64,000 nucleotides of DNA from Pseudomonas zanjanensis (GCF_014268745.2 NZ_JABWRB020000004.1:124001-188000); one strand, 5' to 3'. Numbered from the stretch's first letter, positions 19,323-29,788 are shown. Notes: a model not told the origin generated them from the sequence alone. Numbers and translations are program-made.

Positions 19323-20648
19323 TCAACCCGCGGCGGCTTCCATGCGCACAGCGCCGCGGCGATTCTGCCCATAGGCGATCACACAGTTTCGCCCCGCGCC
19401 CTTGGCGTTATAGAGCGCCTGGTCCGCCGATTTGAGCACCTCTTCGGGCGTACGCTGCTCGATGCGCTCGGCCACGCCGATGCTGACGGTCACCGATACG
19501 CTGGAGGCGCCAGTGCCGGAGCGCCGCTGGCGACCTTGCTGATCGTCCTGGGGACGGCTGTCGGGATTACGCAGTTGGATAGCGTACGTCTCGATGGACT
19601 GGCGAATAACTTCCAGATGGGGCATGCATTCGTCGATGGTCTTGCCCGCGAACACCAGGGCGAATTCCTCGCCGCCGTAGCGATATGCCCTACCGCCACC
19701 GCCGATCTTCGACAGTTTGCTGGCGACCAGGCGTAGCACTTGGTCGCCCACGTCGTGGCCGTGGGTGTCGTTGAATTTCTTGAAATGGTCCACGTCGCTC
19801 ATTGCCAGCACATAGTTACGCCCCAGGCGCTGCATGCGTTCATTCAATGCACGACGCCCCGGCAGGCCGGTGAGCTCGTCACGGAAGGCCATTTGATACG
19901 CCTCGTGGGCGACCGCCGCGGCGATCATCAACATCACCTGGCTGCACATGATGTTCAAGGTGAATGGCAGGATGAAGGTTTTCGGCAGCATCCAGAACAA
20001 CCCAAGCAGTCCCACCAACTGCGCCGCGTGCAACGGCCGGGGGTTACGCCAGTATTGCCAGGCCAGCAGCAGGAACGCGGCGGCGAACATCGGGTAGGAC
20101 AATTGAATCAGGCTCATCCAGGCGCCGTGCAACGCGGGCCAGCGGATCTCCGACAGCCACAACAACAACGCCTGTGGGAAGCTCTGCTCCAACGCCAGCG
20201 CCACGCTGCCGAAAACCAGCAACACCGCAAACCGCGCCACCATGTCCTGGAACAAATGGGTGCGCTCCTGCCACGCCGCGAACAGCCCGAACAACAGCGG
20301 CAGCAACAGGCAGACGAGATGGAACACCACCGCCGCGTCTTCACGCACCTTGCCGTTGTCGCGGTAGAAATCGGTCTGGGTATCCAGCAGGAAGTAGGCG
20401 ATGTACACCGTGACCATCAGAAACAATTCACGTTGACGTCGGTAGACGGAGCAATACGCCCCGCCCAGCAACAACACCAGCGTCGGCAGAACGTTGAACA
20501 ACGAGGTGAAGAAAACGTTGAGATCCTTGACGTAGGCAGCCGCAAGCCCCGCCACCAACAACAGCAACGACGGTAGGAAATGGCTCAGGCGTACAGCGGA
20601 AGAACGCGGCAAGGGTAAAGCTCCGACCCGGCTGATCAAGGATGGCAT
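19323..20648 (-). CDS. Membrane-bound diguanylate cyclase (GGDEF protein)
   Basis: This 441-residue protein has about seven or eight N-terminal transmembrane helices (residues 15-230) followed by a GGDEF domain. The active-site motif is GGEEF at about 325-329, compatible with cyclic-di-GMP synthesis. The RxxD inhibitory site normally found five residues before GGEEF is replaced by Gly-rich sequence (KIGGGGRAYRY), so product inhibition is probably absent. The gene lies between two acyl-CoA dehydrogenase genes on the same strand and has no other signalling gene nearby. Confidence 0.88.
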   Translation of the reverse strand: MPSLISRVGALPLPRSSAVRLSHFLPSLLLLVAGLAAAYVKDLNVFFTSLFNVLPTLVLLLGGAYCSVYRRQRELFLMVTVYIAYFLLDTQTDFYRDNGKVREDAAVVFHLVCLLLPLLFGLFAAWQERTHLFQDMVARFAVLLVFGSVALALEQSFPQALLLWLSEIRWPALHGAWMSLIQLSYPMFAAAFLLLAWQYWRNPRPLHAAQLVGLLGLFWMLPKTFILPFTLNIMCSQVMLMIAAAVAHEAYQMAFRDELTGLPGRRALNERMQRLGRNYVLAMSDVDHFKKFNDTHGHDVGDQVLRLVASKLSKIGGGGRAYRYGGEEFALVFAGKTIDECMPHLEVIRQSIETYAIQLRNPDSRPQDDQQGRQRRSGTGASSVSVTVSIGVAERIEQRTPEEVLKSADQALYNAKGAGRNCVIAYGQNRRGAVRMEAAAG

Positions 20649-20761
20649 TGTGCCTGCGCTGTGTGACCGATGTCACACTGCCATCGCTGTAACGGCAGAG
20701 CGGGAGGATTTCTTAGGGTTGGGTTGGATGAATATTGTTTCAGGATCACCGCGCCCTTCCC

Positions 20762-20892
20762 GTGGCGAGGGAGCTTGCTCCCGCTCGGCTGCGAAGCAGT
20801 CGTAAACCGGCGGGTGCGGTGTGTCTGATATTCCGCACTTGGCAGGTTTGGGGGCCGCTTCGCAGCCCAGCGGGAGCAAGCTCCCTCGCCAC
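20762..20892. repeat. REPIN, family A
   Basis: Opposed family A ends with a long, partly unique middle of about 80 bases. Confidence 0.9.
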
Positions 20893-20924
20893 GAATTTGC
20901 CTTGACTGGCGTTATGGCAGACAC

Positions 20925-20960
20925 AAAAAAGCCGCTGCTCCCGAAGAAGCAGCGGCTTTT
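20925..20960 (-). terminator. Bidirectional-looking terminator after an acyl-CoA dehydrogenase gene
   Basis: GCCGCTGCT (20931-20939) pairs with AGCAGCGGC (20948-20956). A-rich sequence precedes and TTTT follows on the plus strand, giving T-runs on both strands. It lies 19 bases beyond the stop of the gene at 20979-22784. Confidence 0.85.
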
Positions 20961-20978
20961 GGAAGAACCGCCTAAGGC

Positions 20979-22784
20979 TTAGTAGCCCAGCGCGAAGTCT
21001 TCTTCTTTCATGTCCATCAGGTTGTTGGCGCCCGACAGCATGGTTGCCACATGGGTACGGGTACGCGGCAGGATGCGCTGGAAGTAGAAGCGCGCGGTCT
21101 GCAGCTTGGCGGTGTAGAAGGCTTCTTCGGTGGTGCCGGCGGCGAGTTTTTCCGCCGCCAGGCGTGCCATGTCAGCCCAGAAATAAGCCAGGCAGGCGTA
21201 ACCGGAGTACATCAGGTAGTCCACCGAGGCCGCGCCCACTTCTTCGCGATCCTTCATGGCTGCCATACCGACCTTCATGGTCAGCTCGCCCCATTCCTTG
21301 TTCAGCGCAGCCAGGGGTTCTACGAACTCCTTGACCGCTTCGTTGCCTTCGTTGCCCTGGCAGAACTTGTGGACGATCTTGGTGAAGCCCTTGAGTGCCT
21401 CGCCCTGGGTCATCAGCACTTTACGACCCAGCAGGTCCAAGGCCTGGATGCCGGTGGTACCTTCGTACAGCATCGAGATGCGGCTGTCGCGAACGTTCTG
21501 CTCCATGCCCCACTCGGCGATGAAACCGTGGCCGCCATAGATCTGCACGCCGTGGTTGGCCGATTCGAAGCCGACTTCGGTCATGAAGGCCTTGGCGATC
21601 GGGGTCATGAACGCCAGCAGCGCATCGGCTTTTTTCTTCTCTTCTTCATCCACGCCGTATTTGACGATGTCGACCTGCTTGGCGGTGAAGTAGACCATCG
21701 CCCGGTTACCTTCGGCGAAGGCTTTCATGGTCAGCAACATGCGACGCACGTCAGGGTGCACGATGATCGGGTCGGCGGCCTTGTCGGGCGCTTTCGGGCC
21801 GGTCAAGGAACGCATTTGCAGGCGGTCACGGGCATATTTCAGGCCGCCCTGGAAGCCGATCTCGGCGTGGGCCAGGCCTTGCAGCGCAGTGCCCAGACGC
21901 GCGGTGTTCATGAAGGTGAACATGCAGTTCAGGCCTTTGTTCGCCGGGCCGATCAGGTAACCGGTGGCCGCGTCGAAGTTCATCACGCAGGTGGCGTTGC
22001 CGTGGATGCCCATCTTGTGTTCCAGGGAACCACAGCTCACCGCGTTGCGCTGGCCAATGGTGCCATCGGCGTTAGGCAGGAACTTGGGAACGATGAACAG
22101 GGAAATGCCCTTGGTGCCGGCCGGTGCATCGGGCAGGCGTGCCAGCACGATGTGGACGATGTTGTCGGCCATGTCGTGTTCGCCGGCCGAGATGAAAATC
22201 TTCGTGCCGGAAACCTTGTAGGAACCGTCGGCCTGAGGCTCGGCCTTGGTGCGCAACATGCCCAGGTCGGTGCCGCAGTGCGGTTCGGTCAGGCACATGG
22301 TGCCGGTCCATTCGCCGGACACCAGTTTGGTCAGGTAGGCCTCTTGCTGTTCGGGCGTACCGTGTTCGGAAATCGTGTTCATCGCGCCATGGGACAGGCC
22401 CGGGTACATGCCCCACGACCAGTTGGCTTCACCGACCATCTCGCTGACCGCCAGGCCCAGGGATTCCGGCAGGCCTTGACCACCGTGCTCGACATCATGG
22501 GCCAGGCTTGGCCAGCCGCCTTCGACGAATTGCTTGTAGGCTTCCTTGAAACCGGTCGGGGTTTTCACGCCGGACTCGCTCCAGGTGCAACCTTCGATGT
22601 CACCCACGCGGTTCAGCGGAGCCAGCACCTGCTCACAAAACTTGGCGCCTTCTTCGAGAATGGCGTCAACCATGTCCGGAGTTGCGTCCTGGCAAGCCGG
22701 AAGGCTCTGATAATGCGCTTCGTAGCCAAGCAGTTCGTCACGAACGAAGCGAATATCACGCAAGGGGGCCTTGTAGTCAGGCAT
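20979..22784 (-). CDS. Acyl-CoA dehydrogenase, PsrA-box controlled (FadE-like)
   Basis: This is the third and longest paralogue (601 residues), nearest the biotin genes and by position equivalent to P. aeruginosa PA0506. Motifs: [35 protein letters not shown] and [15 protein letters not shown]. It acts in fatty-acid beta-oxidation in the cytoplasm with FAD. The promoter has a good -35 and an operator matching the fatty-acid sensor PsrA across the start site, so fatty acids should induce it. A terminator follows, so it is likely monocistronic. Confidence 0.92.
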   Translation of the reverse strand: MPDYKAPLRDIRFVRDELLGYEAHYQSLPACQDATPDMVDAILEEGAKFCEQVLAPLNRVGDIEGCTWSESGVKTPTGFKEAYKQFVEGGWPSLAHDVEHGGQGLPESLGLAVSEMVGEANWSWGMYPGLSHGAMNTISEHGTPEQQEAYLTKLVSGEWTGTMCLTEPHCGTDLGMLRTKAEPQADGSYKVSGTKIFISAGEHDMADNIVHIVLARLPDAPAGTKGISLFIVPKFLPNADGTIGQRNAVSCGSLEHKMGIHGNATCVMNFDAATGYLIGPANKGLNCMFTFMNTARLGTALQGLAHAEIGFQGGLKYARDRLQMRSLTGPKAPDKAADPIIVHPDVRRMLLTMKAFAEGNRAMVYFTAKQVDIVKYGVDEEEKKKADALLAFMTPIAKAFMTEVGFESANHGVQIYGGHGFIAEWGMEQNVRDSRISMLYEGTTGIQALDLLGRKVLMTQGEALKGFTKIVHKFCQGNEGNEAVKEFVEPLAALNKEWGELTMKVGMAAMKDREEVGAASVDYLMYSGYACLAYFWADMARLAAEKLAAGTTEEAFYTAKLQTARFYFQRILPRTRTHVATMLSGANNLMDMKEEDFALGY

Positions 22785-22844
22785 AGCGATAAACCTCTGC
22801 TGATGTAACCGGGAATGAACGACCGCGTGGATTTGTTATAGCGG

Positions 22845-22860
22845 TCAAACAGTTGTTTGA
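22845..22860 (-). promoter_or_regulatory. PsrA-type operator
   Basis: TCAAACAGTTGTTTGA is a near-perfect 16-base palindrome containing CAAAC-N4-GTTTG, which fits the published PsrA box G/CAAAC(N2-4)GTTTG/C. It directly follows the -10 of the acyl-CoA dehydrogenase promoter, so a bound repressor would block start-up. Confidence 0.75.
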
Positions 22861-22889
22861 AACATACGTTTACGCCCAAATCTTGTCAA
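22861..22889 (-). promoter_or_regulatory. Sigma-70 promoter of the acyl-CoA dehydrogenase gene
   Basis: On the minus strand a perfect TTGACA (22889-22884), a 17-base spacer and TATGTT (22866-22861) face the gene at 22784. Confidence 0.65.
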
Positions 22890-23013
22890 GCGCCGATCTT
22901 TTGCCGTTCGTCATCAGCCGAAGAAAATGTCGGACACGGGAAATCCATCGCAATGAAGAATCCGCGATGCGCGTAGGAAAAGATTAGTTGAGCAATAAGA
23001 CGTTAGAGACAAG

Positions 23014-23037
23014 AACGCCGCGAATAATCGCGGCGTT
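23014..23037 (-). terminator. Hairpin after the small motility-type gene
   Basis: AACGCCGCGA (23014-23023) pairs perfectly with TCGCGGCGTT (23028-23037) around ATAA. It lies 24 bases beyond the stop of the minus-strand gene at 23061; the T-run on that side is poor. Confidence 0.7.
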
Positions 23038-23060
23038 TTCGTAAATCTGGAGGAACGGGA

Positions 23061-23357
23061 TCAGGCAAAGGTATCGATCAACGTACCGAGCATTTCGTCG
23101 GATGCCTTGGCTACGCTCACACCCAGTTGCACCTGGGACTTGCCCTGGGCCATTTCGACCATGTTGCTGACCAAGTCCGACTGCTGGCTGCGATCCACTG
23201 ACCGCAAGCGATCCACCTGGACTTCGGACGACTGGCTGGTGACCGATCGCTCGATCGTATTGTTGGCGATCTGGCTGGAGGCCTGATCGACGCGGTTCTG
23301 CCCTGTCTGAATCGTGCTCAGACCGGCGTAGAACGCGGTGCTTCCTGAGATTTCCAT
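23061..23357 (-). CDS. Small putative motility protein (YjfB-like)
   Basis: This 98-residue acidic, Ser/Gln-rich helical protein begins MEISGSTAFYAGLSTIQTGQ. It resembles flagellar-rod-like small proteins and the hypothetical PA0505 that lies between bioD and the acyl-CoA dehydrogenases in P. aeruginosa. The C-terminus LVSNMVEMAQGKSQVQLGVS is similar to the end of FlgC/FliE-type segments. It lies 120 bases downstream of bioD on the same strand. Function is unknown. Confidence 0.7.
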   Translation of the reverse strand: MEISGSTAFYAGLSTIQTGQNRVDQASSQIANNTIERSVTSQSSEVQVDRLRSVDRSQQSDLVSNMVEMAQGKSQVQLGVSVAKASDEMLGTLIDTFA

Positions 23358-23478
23358 GGCAGAGTTCGTCTTCTTGAAGGGTCGACAGTGGCCATTGAAT
23401 CAGAAGGCCAGGGAAAAGGCCCGACAAAAACACTAATGGCACAGTGCCTTGCCATAGGCAAAACCTTGCTGGGGTGTG

Positions 23479-24159
23479 TCAGTCCAGCAGATCCAATTGC
23501 AAGTGTTCGGCCACGGCTTCAGCCGTCACGCTCTGGATCCGCGCCACCCTGCCCAGGCAAGGCGCCGGAAGTCGCTCGGCCAAGGTTGCCAGGTTTTCCT
23601 CCAGGCGCGAGGTGGCCGGGTCGATGATGTTCGCGACCCAACCGGCAAGCGGCAAGCCATCACGGGCGATCGCCTCGGCGGTCAACAAGGCGTGGCTGAT
23701 ACAACCCAGGCGCACACCCACCACCAGGATCACCGGCAAGCCCAGCGCTATCGCCAGGTCGGACAGATTATCCTGGCCGGCCAGCGGCACGCGCCAACCG
23801 CCCGCGCCTTCGATCAACGTGAAGTCGGCGTCCAGCGCCAGCACTTCGCGCATCGGCCCCAACAGCGACTGCACCGTCAACGCAACACCGGCCTCCCGGG
23901 CGGCCAAGTGCGGCGCAATTGCCGGCTCGAACGCCACCGGGTTGACCTGTGCATAAGTCAACGGTATCGAGCATTCCGCCAGCAAGGCCAAGGCATCGGC
24001 GTTGCGCAGGCCCTTGGGCGTCACGGCGCAGCCGGAGGCCACGGGTTTTCCGGCAGCCGTGCTCATGCCAGCCTGCCGCGCCGCGTGCAGCAGGCCCGCC
24101 GCGACGGTGGTCTTGCCGACATCGGTATCGGTGCCGGTGATGAAATAAGCCTGGCTCAT
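23479..24159 (-). CDS. bioD: Dethiobiotin synthetase
   Basis: This 226-residue P-loop ligase closes the ureido ring of dethiobiotin using CO2 and ATP. The glycine-rich loop [19 protein letters not shown] lies at residues 6-24 and the VEGAGGW-like segment appears as [12 protein letters not shown]. It is last of the five biotin genes and overlaps bioC by 4 bases. Confidence 0.94.
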   Translation of the reverse strand: MSQAYFITGTDTDVGKTTVAAGLLHAARQAGMSTAAGKPVASGCAVTPKGLRNADALALLAECSIPLTYAQVNPVAFEPAIAPHLAAREAGVALTVQSLLGPMREVLALDADFTLIEGAGGWRVPLAGQDNLSDLAIALGLPVILVVGVRLGCISHALLTAEAIARDGLPLAGWVANIIDPATSRLEENLATLAERLPAPCLGRVARIQSVTAEAVAEHLQLDLLD

Positions 24160-24968
24160 AGCGGTTTCTCCAAAACGGCGTAGACCACTTGGTAAGTCGC
24201 GGGCAGCCCCTGTGCCTGACGAAACTGCTCATAAGCTTCAACCAGCGCGAGGATCCGCGCCCTGCCCGTCAAGCCGCCGGGCCGACCAGGGTTCAGATTA
24301 TGGGCACCCAATGCTTTCAATTCGTGGGTCAGGCTACGTACATCGGGGTAATGCAAAACATGGGGGCGGTTTTCAAGACTGACAACGTTCAACCCGCTGG
24401 CCGCGCAAAGCTGTTGATACGTCTCGAATCCACGGAAACGGTTGACGTGCACCAAGCCATCCACCTGACGCCAACTGTCGCGCAATTCGTACAACGTACC
24501 TACGCAGAGGCTGGTGAAGGCCAACACTCCGCCCGGTTTCAACACCCGATACGCCTCACTCAGCACCGCGGCAAAATCCTCGCACCACTGCACCGCCAGG
24601 CTGGAGAACACCAGGTCGCAGCTCGCCGCCTGCAAAGGCAGCCGCTCGGCGTCACCAGCGATAAAATGCGCGGCGCCACCTTGGGGTCGAGCATGGTTGA
24701 GCATACCTTCGGCGATATCCAGCGCCAGCCCTGTGCTCGCGCCGAAACGCGCGCCCAGGGCGCGGGTGAAATAGCCGGTGCCACAACCCAGGTCCAGCCA
24801 ACGTTGCGGCATGAACGAAGGCGGCAAGCGGTCGAGCAATTGCTGGCCGACGTCGCGCTGCAGCTCGGCCACGCTGTCATAGCTGCTCGCCGCCCGGGAA
24901 AACGAAGCCGCCACCTGGCGTTTGTCGGGCAAGGCACCAGGCAAAAGGGGAAGAGACAAATCAGTCAT
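24156..24968 (-). CDS. bioC: Malonyl-ACP O-methyltransferase BioC
   Basis: This 270-residue SAM-dependent methyltransferase caps malonyl-ACP so that fatty-acid synthesis can build the pimeloyl chain. Motif I is [15 protein letters not shown], and the N-terminal [22 protein letters not shown] is shared by BioC proteins. I chose the ATG at 24968, 8 bases inside the end of bioH, giving the usual length; the frame runs further upstream without support. Confidence 0.92.
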   Translation of the reverse strand: MTDLSLPLLPGALPDKRQVAASFSRAASSYDSVAELQRDVGQQLLDRLPPSFMPQRWLDLGCGTGYFTRALGARFGASTGLALDIAEGMLNHARPQGGAAHFIAGDAERLPLQAASCDLVFSSLAVQWCEDFAAVLSEAYRVLKPGGVLAFTSLCVGTLYELRDSWRQVDGLVHVNRFRGFETYQQLCAASGLNVVSLENRPHVLHYPDVRSLTHELKALGAHNLNPGRPGGLTGRARILALVEAYEQFRQAQGLPATYQVVYAVLEKPL

Positions 24969-25692
24969 CACCGGACTCATGCAAAAAAGCCTGGATCGCC
25001 CCCGCCACACCATGGGGGTCTTCCAGAAGAAATCCGTGGCCGGCCTGTTCGATCAGGCCGATTTCAACATCCGGCAACAAGGCCAGCAAATCACCCGCAG
25101 CCTCAGCCGGCACCAAGGCGTCGAGCCCGGCAAACAAATGCAGTTGCGGGCCGCGAAAGCTTTGCAATGCAGCGCGAGTGTCTAACTGCGCCAGCAGTTC
25201 GAGCCCGGCCATCAGCACTTCGGACGAAGTGTTCGGCGCCCCGGCCAACAGCAACCGCGACAAGCCGCGCGGATCGCTGCAGCCCTGAGCGCACAGCAAG
25301 CTGAAACGCTTGAGAGTCTGGCGTGGGTTGGCCGCACAGCCGGCGAGAAAGCCATCGAAGGTCTGGCCCTCCATCGCGCTCGGCCATTGTTCATGGGCGA
25401 CAAAGGACGGATTGCTGGCCAAGGTCAACAAGCCGCAGCAGCGCTCACCCCGACGCGCCGCCAGCGCCGACGCCAGCATGCCGCCCAGGGACCAACCGCC
25501 CAGCCAGGCGTCCTGGGGCACGGTGGCGTCCAACTCTTCGAGCCATTCATCGGGGTCGCTCGATAGCAAGGCCGGCAACGGTTCGATTTCCACCCGCAGG
25601 TGTTCGTCGAGCCCTTGCAAGGCCGCCGCCAGCGGCTCCAGCGGTGAAACGCCCAAGCCCCAGCCGGGCAGCAATATCAGTCGATCACGCAT
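24961..25692 (-). CDS. bioH: Pimeloyl-ACP methyl ester esterase BioH
   Basis: This 243-residue alpha/beta hydrolase removes the methyl group from pimeloyl-ACP methyl ester. The nucleophile serine is in [11 protein letters not shown], the acid in [10 protein letters not shown] and the histidine in [12 protein letters not shown]. The ATG at 25692 overlaps the end of bioF by 8 bases, giving the normal [12 protein letters not shown] start. Confidence 0.92.
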   Translation of the reverse strand: MRDRLILLPGWGLGVSPLEPLAAALQGLDEHLRVEIEPLPALLSSDPDEWLEELDATVPQDAWLGGWSLGGMLASALAARRGERCCGLLTLASNPSFVAHEQWPSAMEGQTFDGFLAGCAANPRQTLKRFSLLCAQGCSDPRGLSRLLLAGAPNTSSEVLMAGLELLAQLDTRAALQSFRGPQLHLFAGLDALVPAEAAGDLLALLPDVEIGLIEQAGHGFLLEDPHGVAGAIQAFLHESGDD

Positions 25693-26863
25693 GGCTTGGC
25701 TCCGGCCCCAACAGGGCAAAACACTCGGCCAGTGCATTCAACAATAGCTGCACCTGGGCCTCGCTGTGGGCGGCGGTCAGGGTTACACGCAAGCGAGCGC
25801 TGCCGGCCGGCACGGTGGGTGGGCGAATCGCCGTGACCATCAGCCCGCGCTCACGCAGCATCTGCGACAGGCGCATGGCCCGCCCCGCATCGCCAATCAG
25901 GATCGGTTGGATCGGCGTGAAGCTGTCCATCAATTGCAGGCCGATCTGCTCGGCGCCCTGGCGGAACTGGCGGATCAGCACCTGCAAGTGTTCGCGACGC
26001 CAATGTTCGCTGCGCAGCAGTTCGAGGCTCTTGAGGGTGGCGCAGGCCAGGGCCGGCGGCTGGCTGGTGGTGTAGATGTAGGGGCGCGCGAACTGGATCA
26101 GGCTTTCGATCAGCTCTTCACTGCCCGCCACAAAGGCACCGGCCGTGCCAAACGCCTTGCCCAACGTGCCGACCAACACCGGCACGTCCTCCCGGCTCAT
26201 GCCGAAATGTTCGACGACACCGCCGCCGGAAACGCCCAACGTACCGAAACCGTGGGCATCGTCGACCATCAGCCAGGCGCCCTTGGCCTTGGCTTCACGG
26301 GCAAGCGCCGGCAAATCGGCCACATCGCCATCCATGCTGAAAACACCGTCGGTGACCACCAGGGTGTTGCCCACTGCTTTTTCCAAGCGTTGGGCCAGGC
26401 TCCGGGCATCGTTGTGAAGGTATCGGTTGAAACGCGCACCGGACAGCAGCCCGGCGTCGAGCAACGAAGCGTGGTTGAGGCGGTCTTCCAGCACCGTGTC
26501 GCCCTGCCCCACCAGCGCGGTGACTGCGCCGAGGTTGGCCATGTAACCGGTGGTGAACAGCAACGCTCGCGGACGCCCCGTCAGGTCGGCCAAGGCTTCT
26601 TCCAAGGCGTGATGCGGGCCGCTGTGGCCGATCACCAGATGGGAAGCGCCACCGCCGACGCCCCAACGGGCCGCCCCCGCGCGCCAGGCCTCGATCACTT
26701 GCGGATGGTTGGCCAGGCCCAGGTAATCGTTGTTGCAGAACGCCAGCAGGGGCTGGCCGTCCACCACCACCTCCGGGCCCTGGGGGCTTTCGAGCAGCGG
26801 GCGCTGGCGATAGAGATTGTCGGCACGACGGGCAGCCAGGCGTGCGGCGAGATCGAAGGGCAT
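25685..26863 (-). CDS. bioF: 8-amino-7-oxononanoate synthase
   Basis: This 392-residue PLP enzyme condenses pimeloyl-ACP with L-alanine. The cofactor aspartate and histidine are in VDDAHGFG and the PLP lysine in [11 protein letters not shown]. It follows bioB after a 151-base gap that holds a REPIN, and overlaps bioH. Confidence 0.94.
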   Translation of the reverse strand: MPFDLAARLAARRADNLYRQRPLLESPQGPEVVVDGQPLLAFCNNDYLGLANHPQVIEAWRAGAARWGVGGGASHLVIGHSGPHHALEEALADLTGRPRALLFTTGYMANLGAVTALVGQGDTVLEDRLNHASLLDAGLLSGARFNRYLHNDARSLAQRLEKAVGNTLVVTDGVFSMDGDVADLPALAREAKAKGAWLMVDDAHGFGTLGVSGGGVVEHFGMSREDVPVLVGTLGKAFGTAGAFVAGSEELIESLIQFARPYIYTTSQPPALACATLKSLELLRSEHWRREHLQVLIRQFRQGAEQIGLQLMDSFTPIQPILIGDAGRAMRLSQMLRERGLMVTAIRPPTVPAGSARLRVTLTAAHSEAQVQLLLNALAECFALLGPEPSHA

Positions 26864-26908
26864 GCAGGCCTCGGGTGAACGCTATTTAAAGGGCTGAAGT
26901 AGATCCCC

Positions 26909-26996
26909 TGTGGGAGCGGGCTTGCTCGCGAAAGCGGTGTGTCTGACAACATTACTTTGCCTGACGCACCGCTTTCGCGAGCAAGCCCGCTCCCAC
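26909..26996. repeat. REPIN, family B, between bioB and bioF
   Basis: Opposed TGTGGGAGCGGGC-type ends with AAGCGGTG-type inner arms that are also inverted. It lies inside the biotin operon. Confidence 0.9.
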
Positions 26997-27014
26997 ATTT
27001 GGTGTCGTGTTAGC

Positions 27015-28070
27015 TCAGAGGGCGGCGTTATAGAACTGCTCGCTGCTCTTCTGCTCCACCAACGCCTGTTCAATGGCCGCCTGGTGCACTTCGTCAGCAT
27101 GTTCTTCGCGGGCTTCGGGTTGGATGCCCAGGCGTGCGAACAACTGCATGTCCTTGTCGGCCTGCGGGTTGGCGGTGGTCAACAGCTTGTCGCCGTAGAA
27201 AATCGAGTTGGCGCCGGCAAAAAATGCCAGGGCCTGCATTTGCTCGTTCATCGCTTCGCGACCGGCGGAAAGACGTACGTGGGACTGGGGCATCATGATC
27301 CGCGCCACGGCGAGCATGCGGATGAAATCGAACGGATCGATGTCTTCGGCATTCTCCAGCGGCGTGCCGGCGACCTTGACCAGCATGTTGATCGGCACCG
27401 ATTCCGGGTGCTCCGGCAGGTTCGCCAGCTGGATCAGCAGATTGGCGCGGTCATCCAGGGACTCACCCATGCCCAGGATCCCGCCGGAACAGATCTTCAT
27501 TCCCGAATCACGCACGTAGGCCAGGGTTTGCAGGCGCTCACTGTAGGTGCGGGTGGTGATGATGCTGCCGTAGAACTCCGGCGAGGTGTCGAGGTTATGG
27601 TTGTAGTAGTCCAGGCCAGCCTGGGCCAGTGCTTCGGTCTGCTCCTGGTCGAGGCGGCCCAGGGTCATGCAGGTTTCCAGGCCCATGGCCTTCACGCCCT
27701 TGACCATTTCCAACACATACGGCATGTCCTTGGCCGACGGGTGCTTCCACGCCGCGCCCATGCAGAAGCGGGTCGAACCGATGGCCTTGGCCCGTGCAGC
27801 CTCTTCGAGGACCTTCTGCACTTCGAGCAATTTCTCTTTATCCAGCCCGGTGTTGTAGTGACCGGACTGCGGACAATATTTGCAATCTTCCGGGCAAGCG
27901 CCGGTCTTGATCGACAGCAGCGTGGAAACCTGGACGCGATTGGCGTCGAAGTGCGCGCGGTGCACGGTCTGCGCCTGGAACAACAGGTCATTGAATGGCT
28001 GGACAAAGAGTGCTTTGACTTCGGCCAAAGACCAGTCATGACGCAGGTTGGCAGTGGTGCTGGCGCTCAT
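27015..28070 (-). CDS. bioB: Biotin synthase
   Basis: This 351-residue radical SAM enzyme inserts sulfur into dethiobiotin. The cluster motif CX3CX2C is in [16 protein letters not shown], followed by the [12 protein letters not shown] substrate strand typical of BioB. I chose the ATG at 28070 (AAGGAA upstream), which gives [18 protein letters not shown]; upstream in-frame codons run through the promoter. First gene of the operon, divergent from the ComF-type gene. Confidence 0.95.
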   Translation of the reverse strand: MSASTTANLRHDWSLAEVKALFVQPFNDLLFQAQTVHRAHFDANRVQVSTLLSIKTGACPEDCKYCPQSGHYNTGLDKEKLLEVQKVLEEAARAKAIGSTRFCMGAAWKHPSAKDMPYVLEMVKGVKAMGLETCMTLGRLDQEQTEALAQAGLDYYNHNLDTSPEFYGSIITTRTYSERLQTLAYVRDSGMKICSGGILGMGESLDDRANLLIQLANLPEHPESVPINMLVKVAGTPLENAEDIDPFDFIRMLAVARIMMPQSHVRLSAGREAMNEQMQALAFFAGANSIFYGDKLLTTANPQADKDMQLFARLGIQPEAREEHADEVHQAAIEQALVEQKSSEQFYNAAL

Positions 28071-28160
28071 GGGCATTTCCTTGATTATGCTTGGCTGGCG
28101 CCTGGGGCATGGAATACCCACAGGCGCGACACGGATGTTCGGCATATTTAAGGAAGAGTC

Positions 28161-28901
28161 ATGCGCTGTCAACCACGATACAAAGGACCGGTTTACATCT
28201 GGTTAAAAAACAAACAATTCTGCCTATTGTGTGGCGAAAGCACCGATACGCCGCAGCCTATCTGCACCCCTTGCGAAAGCGAGCTGCCCTGGCTCGGCGA
28301 CCAATGCGGCGTCTGCGCCCTGCCGCTGCCCATGGCCGGGTTGCGCTGCGGCCAATGTGCCTCGCGACCGCCGGCCTTCGAACGCGTCTTGGCGCCCTGG
28401 GCCTATGACTTCCCGGTGGACAGCCTGATCACCCGCTTCAAGCATCAGGCGAAATGGCCTCTAGGCCGGCTGCTGGGCGAACTGCTGGCGCAATCGCTGC
28501 AACATCATTTCGACGAAGGGCTGGAACGGCCCGACGCCTTGGTACCGGTGCCACTGGCGACACGACGCCTGCGCCAGCGGGGTTTCAACCAAGCAGCGCT
28601 GCTGGCCCGCTGGCTCAGTGGATCGTTGGCGATCCCTTGCGATGAAAACCTGCTGCGCCGCACCCAGGATACCCCCGCCCAACAGGCCCTCGATGCCAGG
28701 GCTCGGCGACATAACCTGCGCCAGGCCTTTGCCCTGGCGCCCCAGGCAACGTTGCGTAACCGTCACCTGGCATTGGTCGACGATGTGCTCACCACCGGCG
28801 CCACCGCCCAGGCGCTGGCGGCTCTATTGCTGGATGCCGGCGCCGCGCGGGTCGATGTGTACTGCCTGGCCCGCACGCCGAAACCCGGTGAGCCGGCTTG
28901 A
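28161..28901 (+). CDS. ComF family phosphoribosyltransferase
   Basis: This 246-residue protein has an N-terminal Cys-rich zinc-ribbon-like region (CLLC, CTPC, CGVC, CGQC) and a C-terminal type I phosphoribosyltransferase domain with the PRPP loop [17 protein letters not shown]. Homologues (ComFC, GntX) are linked to DNA uptake or nucleotide use. The ATG at 28161 has AGGA 6 bases upstream. The first codons overlap the BirA operator of divergent bioB, an unusual arrangement. Confidence 0.88.
   Translation: MRCQPRYKGPVYIWLKNKQFCLLCGESTDTPQPICTPCESELPWLGDQCGVCALPLPMAGLRCGQCASRPPAFERVLAPWAYDFPVDSLITRFKHQAKWPLGRLLGELLAQSLQHHFDEGLERPDALVPVPLATRRLRQRGFNQAALLARWLSGSLAIPCDENLLRRTQDTPAQQALDARARRHNLRQAFALAPQATLRNRHLALVDDVLTTGATAQALAALLLDAGAARVDVYCLARTPKPGEPA
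28166..28198 (-). promoter_or_regulatory. BirA-like biotin operator over the bioB -35 box
   Basis: CTGTCAACC (28166-28174), a 15-base spacer and GGTTTACAT (28190-28198) match the BirA consensus TTGTAAACC-N14/15-GGTTTACAA at 7 of 9 and 8 of 9 positions. The left half includes a perfect TTGACA on the minus strand (28172-28167), with AT-rich -10 candidates around 28145-28151. Biotinylated BirA would block bioB transcription. Confidence 0.8.
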
Positions 28902-28959
28902 CGTGCCGCGCCCAAGGCGCCAACGTCCGCCCATCGACCTTCGCACGCAGTTTTCTGTC

Positions 28960-29724
28960 ATGTCATTGCCCACGCTACTGACCCAGCACATCGTTCGGCG
29001 ACCCCAACGCATCGCCCTGTTGCAGCACATCGCCGAGCAAGGTTCGATCACCCGCGCCGCCAAGAGCGCGGGCCTGAGCTATAAGGCGGCGTGGGACGCC
29101 ATCGATGAGTTGAACAACCTCGCGGATCAACCGCTGGTGGAGCGCAGCGTCGGCGGCAAGGGCGGTGGCGGCGCCAAGCTGTCGGAGGAAGGCCAACGGG
29201 TGCTGCGCCTGTATCTGCGCCTGCAAGCACTGCAGGCACAACTGCTCGAAGCCAGCGAAGACGCTGGCGACCTCGGCCTGCTCAGCCGCCTGATGCTGCG
29301 CACCAGCGCCCGCAATCAATTGCACGGCAAGGTCCTGGGCATCGAGGCCCAGGGACATAACGACCGGGTACGCCTGGAGCTGGCCCGGGGCCTAGTCATC
29401 GAAGCGCAGATCACCCACGACAGCACGCTGCGCCTGGAGTTGGGTGTCGGCACCGACGTGGTGGCGCTGATCAAGGCCGGCTGGCTGCAATTGCATCCTG
29501 TCGAGCTAGGGGAAAAACCGGGGATCAATATTTTGCGCGGCGTGATCGAGCAGGTCGACGCCGCCCAAGACGGCCCCAGCGAAGTGCGCATTGGCCTGCC
29601 CAACGGCCAGACGCTGTGTGCCCTGGCCGATCCGCTACAGTTGCAAGCGCAGGACCTGGCAACCGGCTCACCTGTGCAAGTGACGTTTTCAGCGACAAAT
29701 GTGCTGCTCGGCACACCGCTGTAG
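28960..29724 (+). CDS. modE: ModE-type molybdate-responsive regulator
   Basis: This 254-residue regulator has an N-terminal LysR-like winged helix (RIALLQHIAEQGSITRAAKS, then AGLSYKAAWDAIDEL) and a C-terminal pair of TOBE/Mop domains (SARNQLHGKVLGIEAQGHND...) that bind molybdate. No modABC transporter genes are adjacent. I chose the ATG at 28960, which gives the standard length; the frame extends upstream inside the ComF-type gene without support. Confidence 0.88.
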   Translation: MSLPTLLTQHIVRRPQRIALLQHIAEQGSITRAAKSAGLSYKAAWDAIDELNNLADQPLVERSVGGKGGGGAKLSEEGQRVLRLYLRLQALQAQLLEASEDAGDLGLLSRLMLRTSARNQLHGKVLGIEAQGHNDRVRLELARGLVIEAQITHDSTLRLELGVGTDVVALIKAGWLQLHPVELGEKPGINILRGVIEQVDAAQDGPSEVRIGLPNGQTLCALADPLQLQAQDLATGSPVQVTFSATNVLLGTPL

Positions 29725-29788
29725 CGCGTTGCAACAATAGTTTCATCGACCCGCTTTAAGGTGACTGCCAAAACCAGCAGGGAGCCTG

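Larger units (their letters stand above)
20649..20978. other. Gene-free stretch with REPIN and terminator
   Basis: It contains the upstream region of the diguanylate cyclase gene, a REPIN at 20762-20892 and a terminator at 20925-20960. Nothing else is seen. Confidence 0.6.

Noticed and set aside
29725-29788. Pho box upstream of phoX
   Set aside because: No CTGTCAT direct repeats are present in the short gap.
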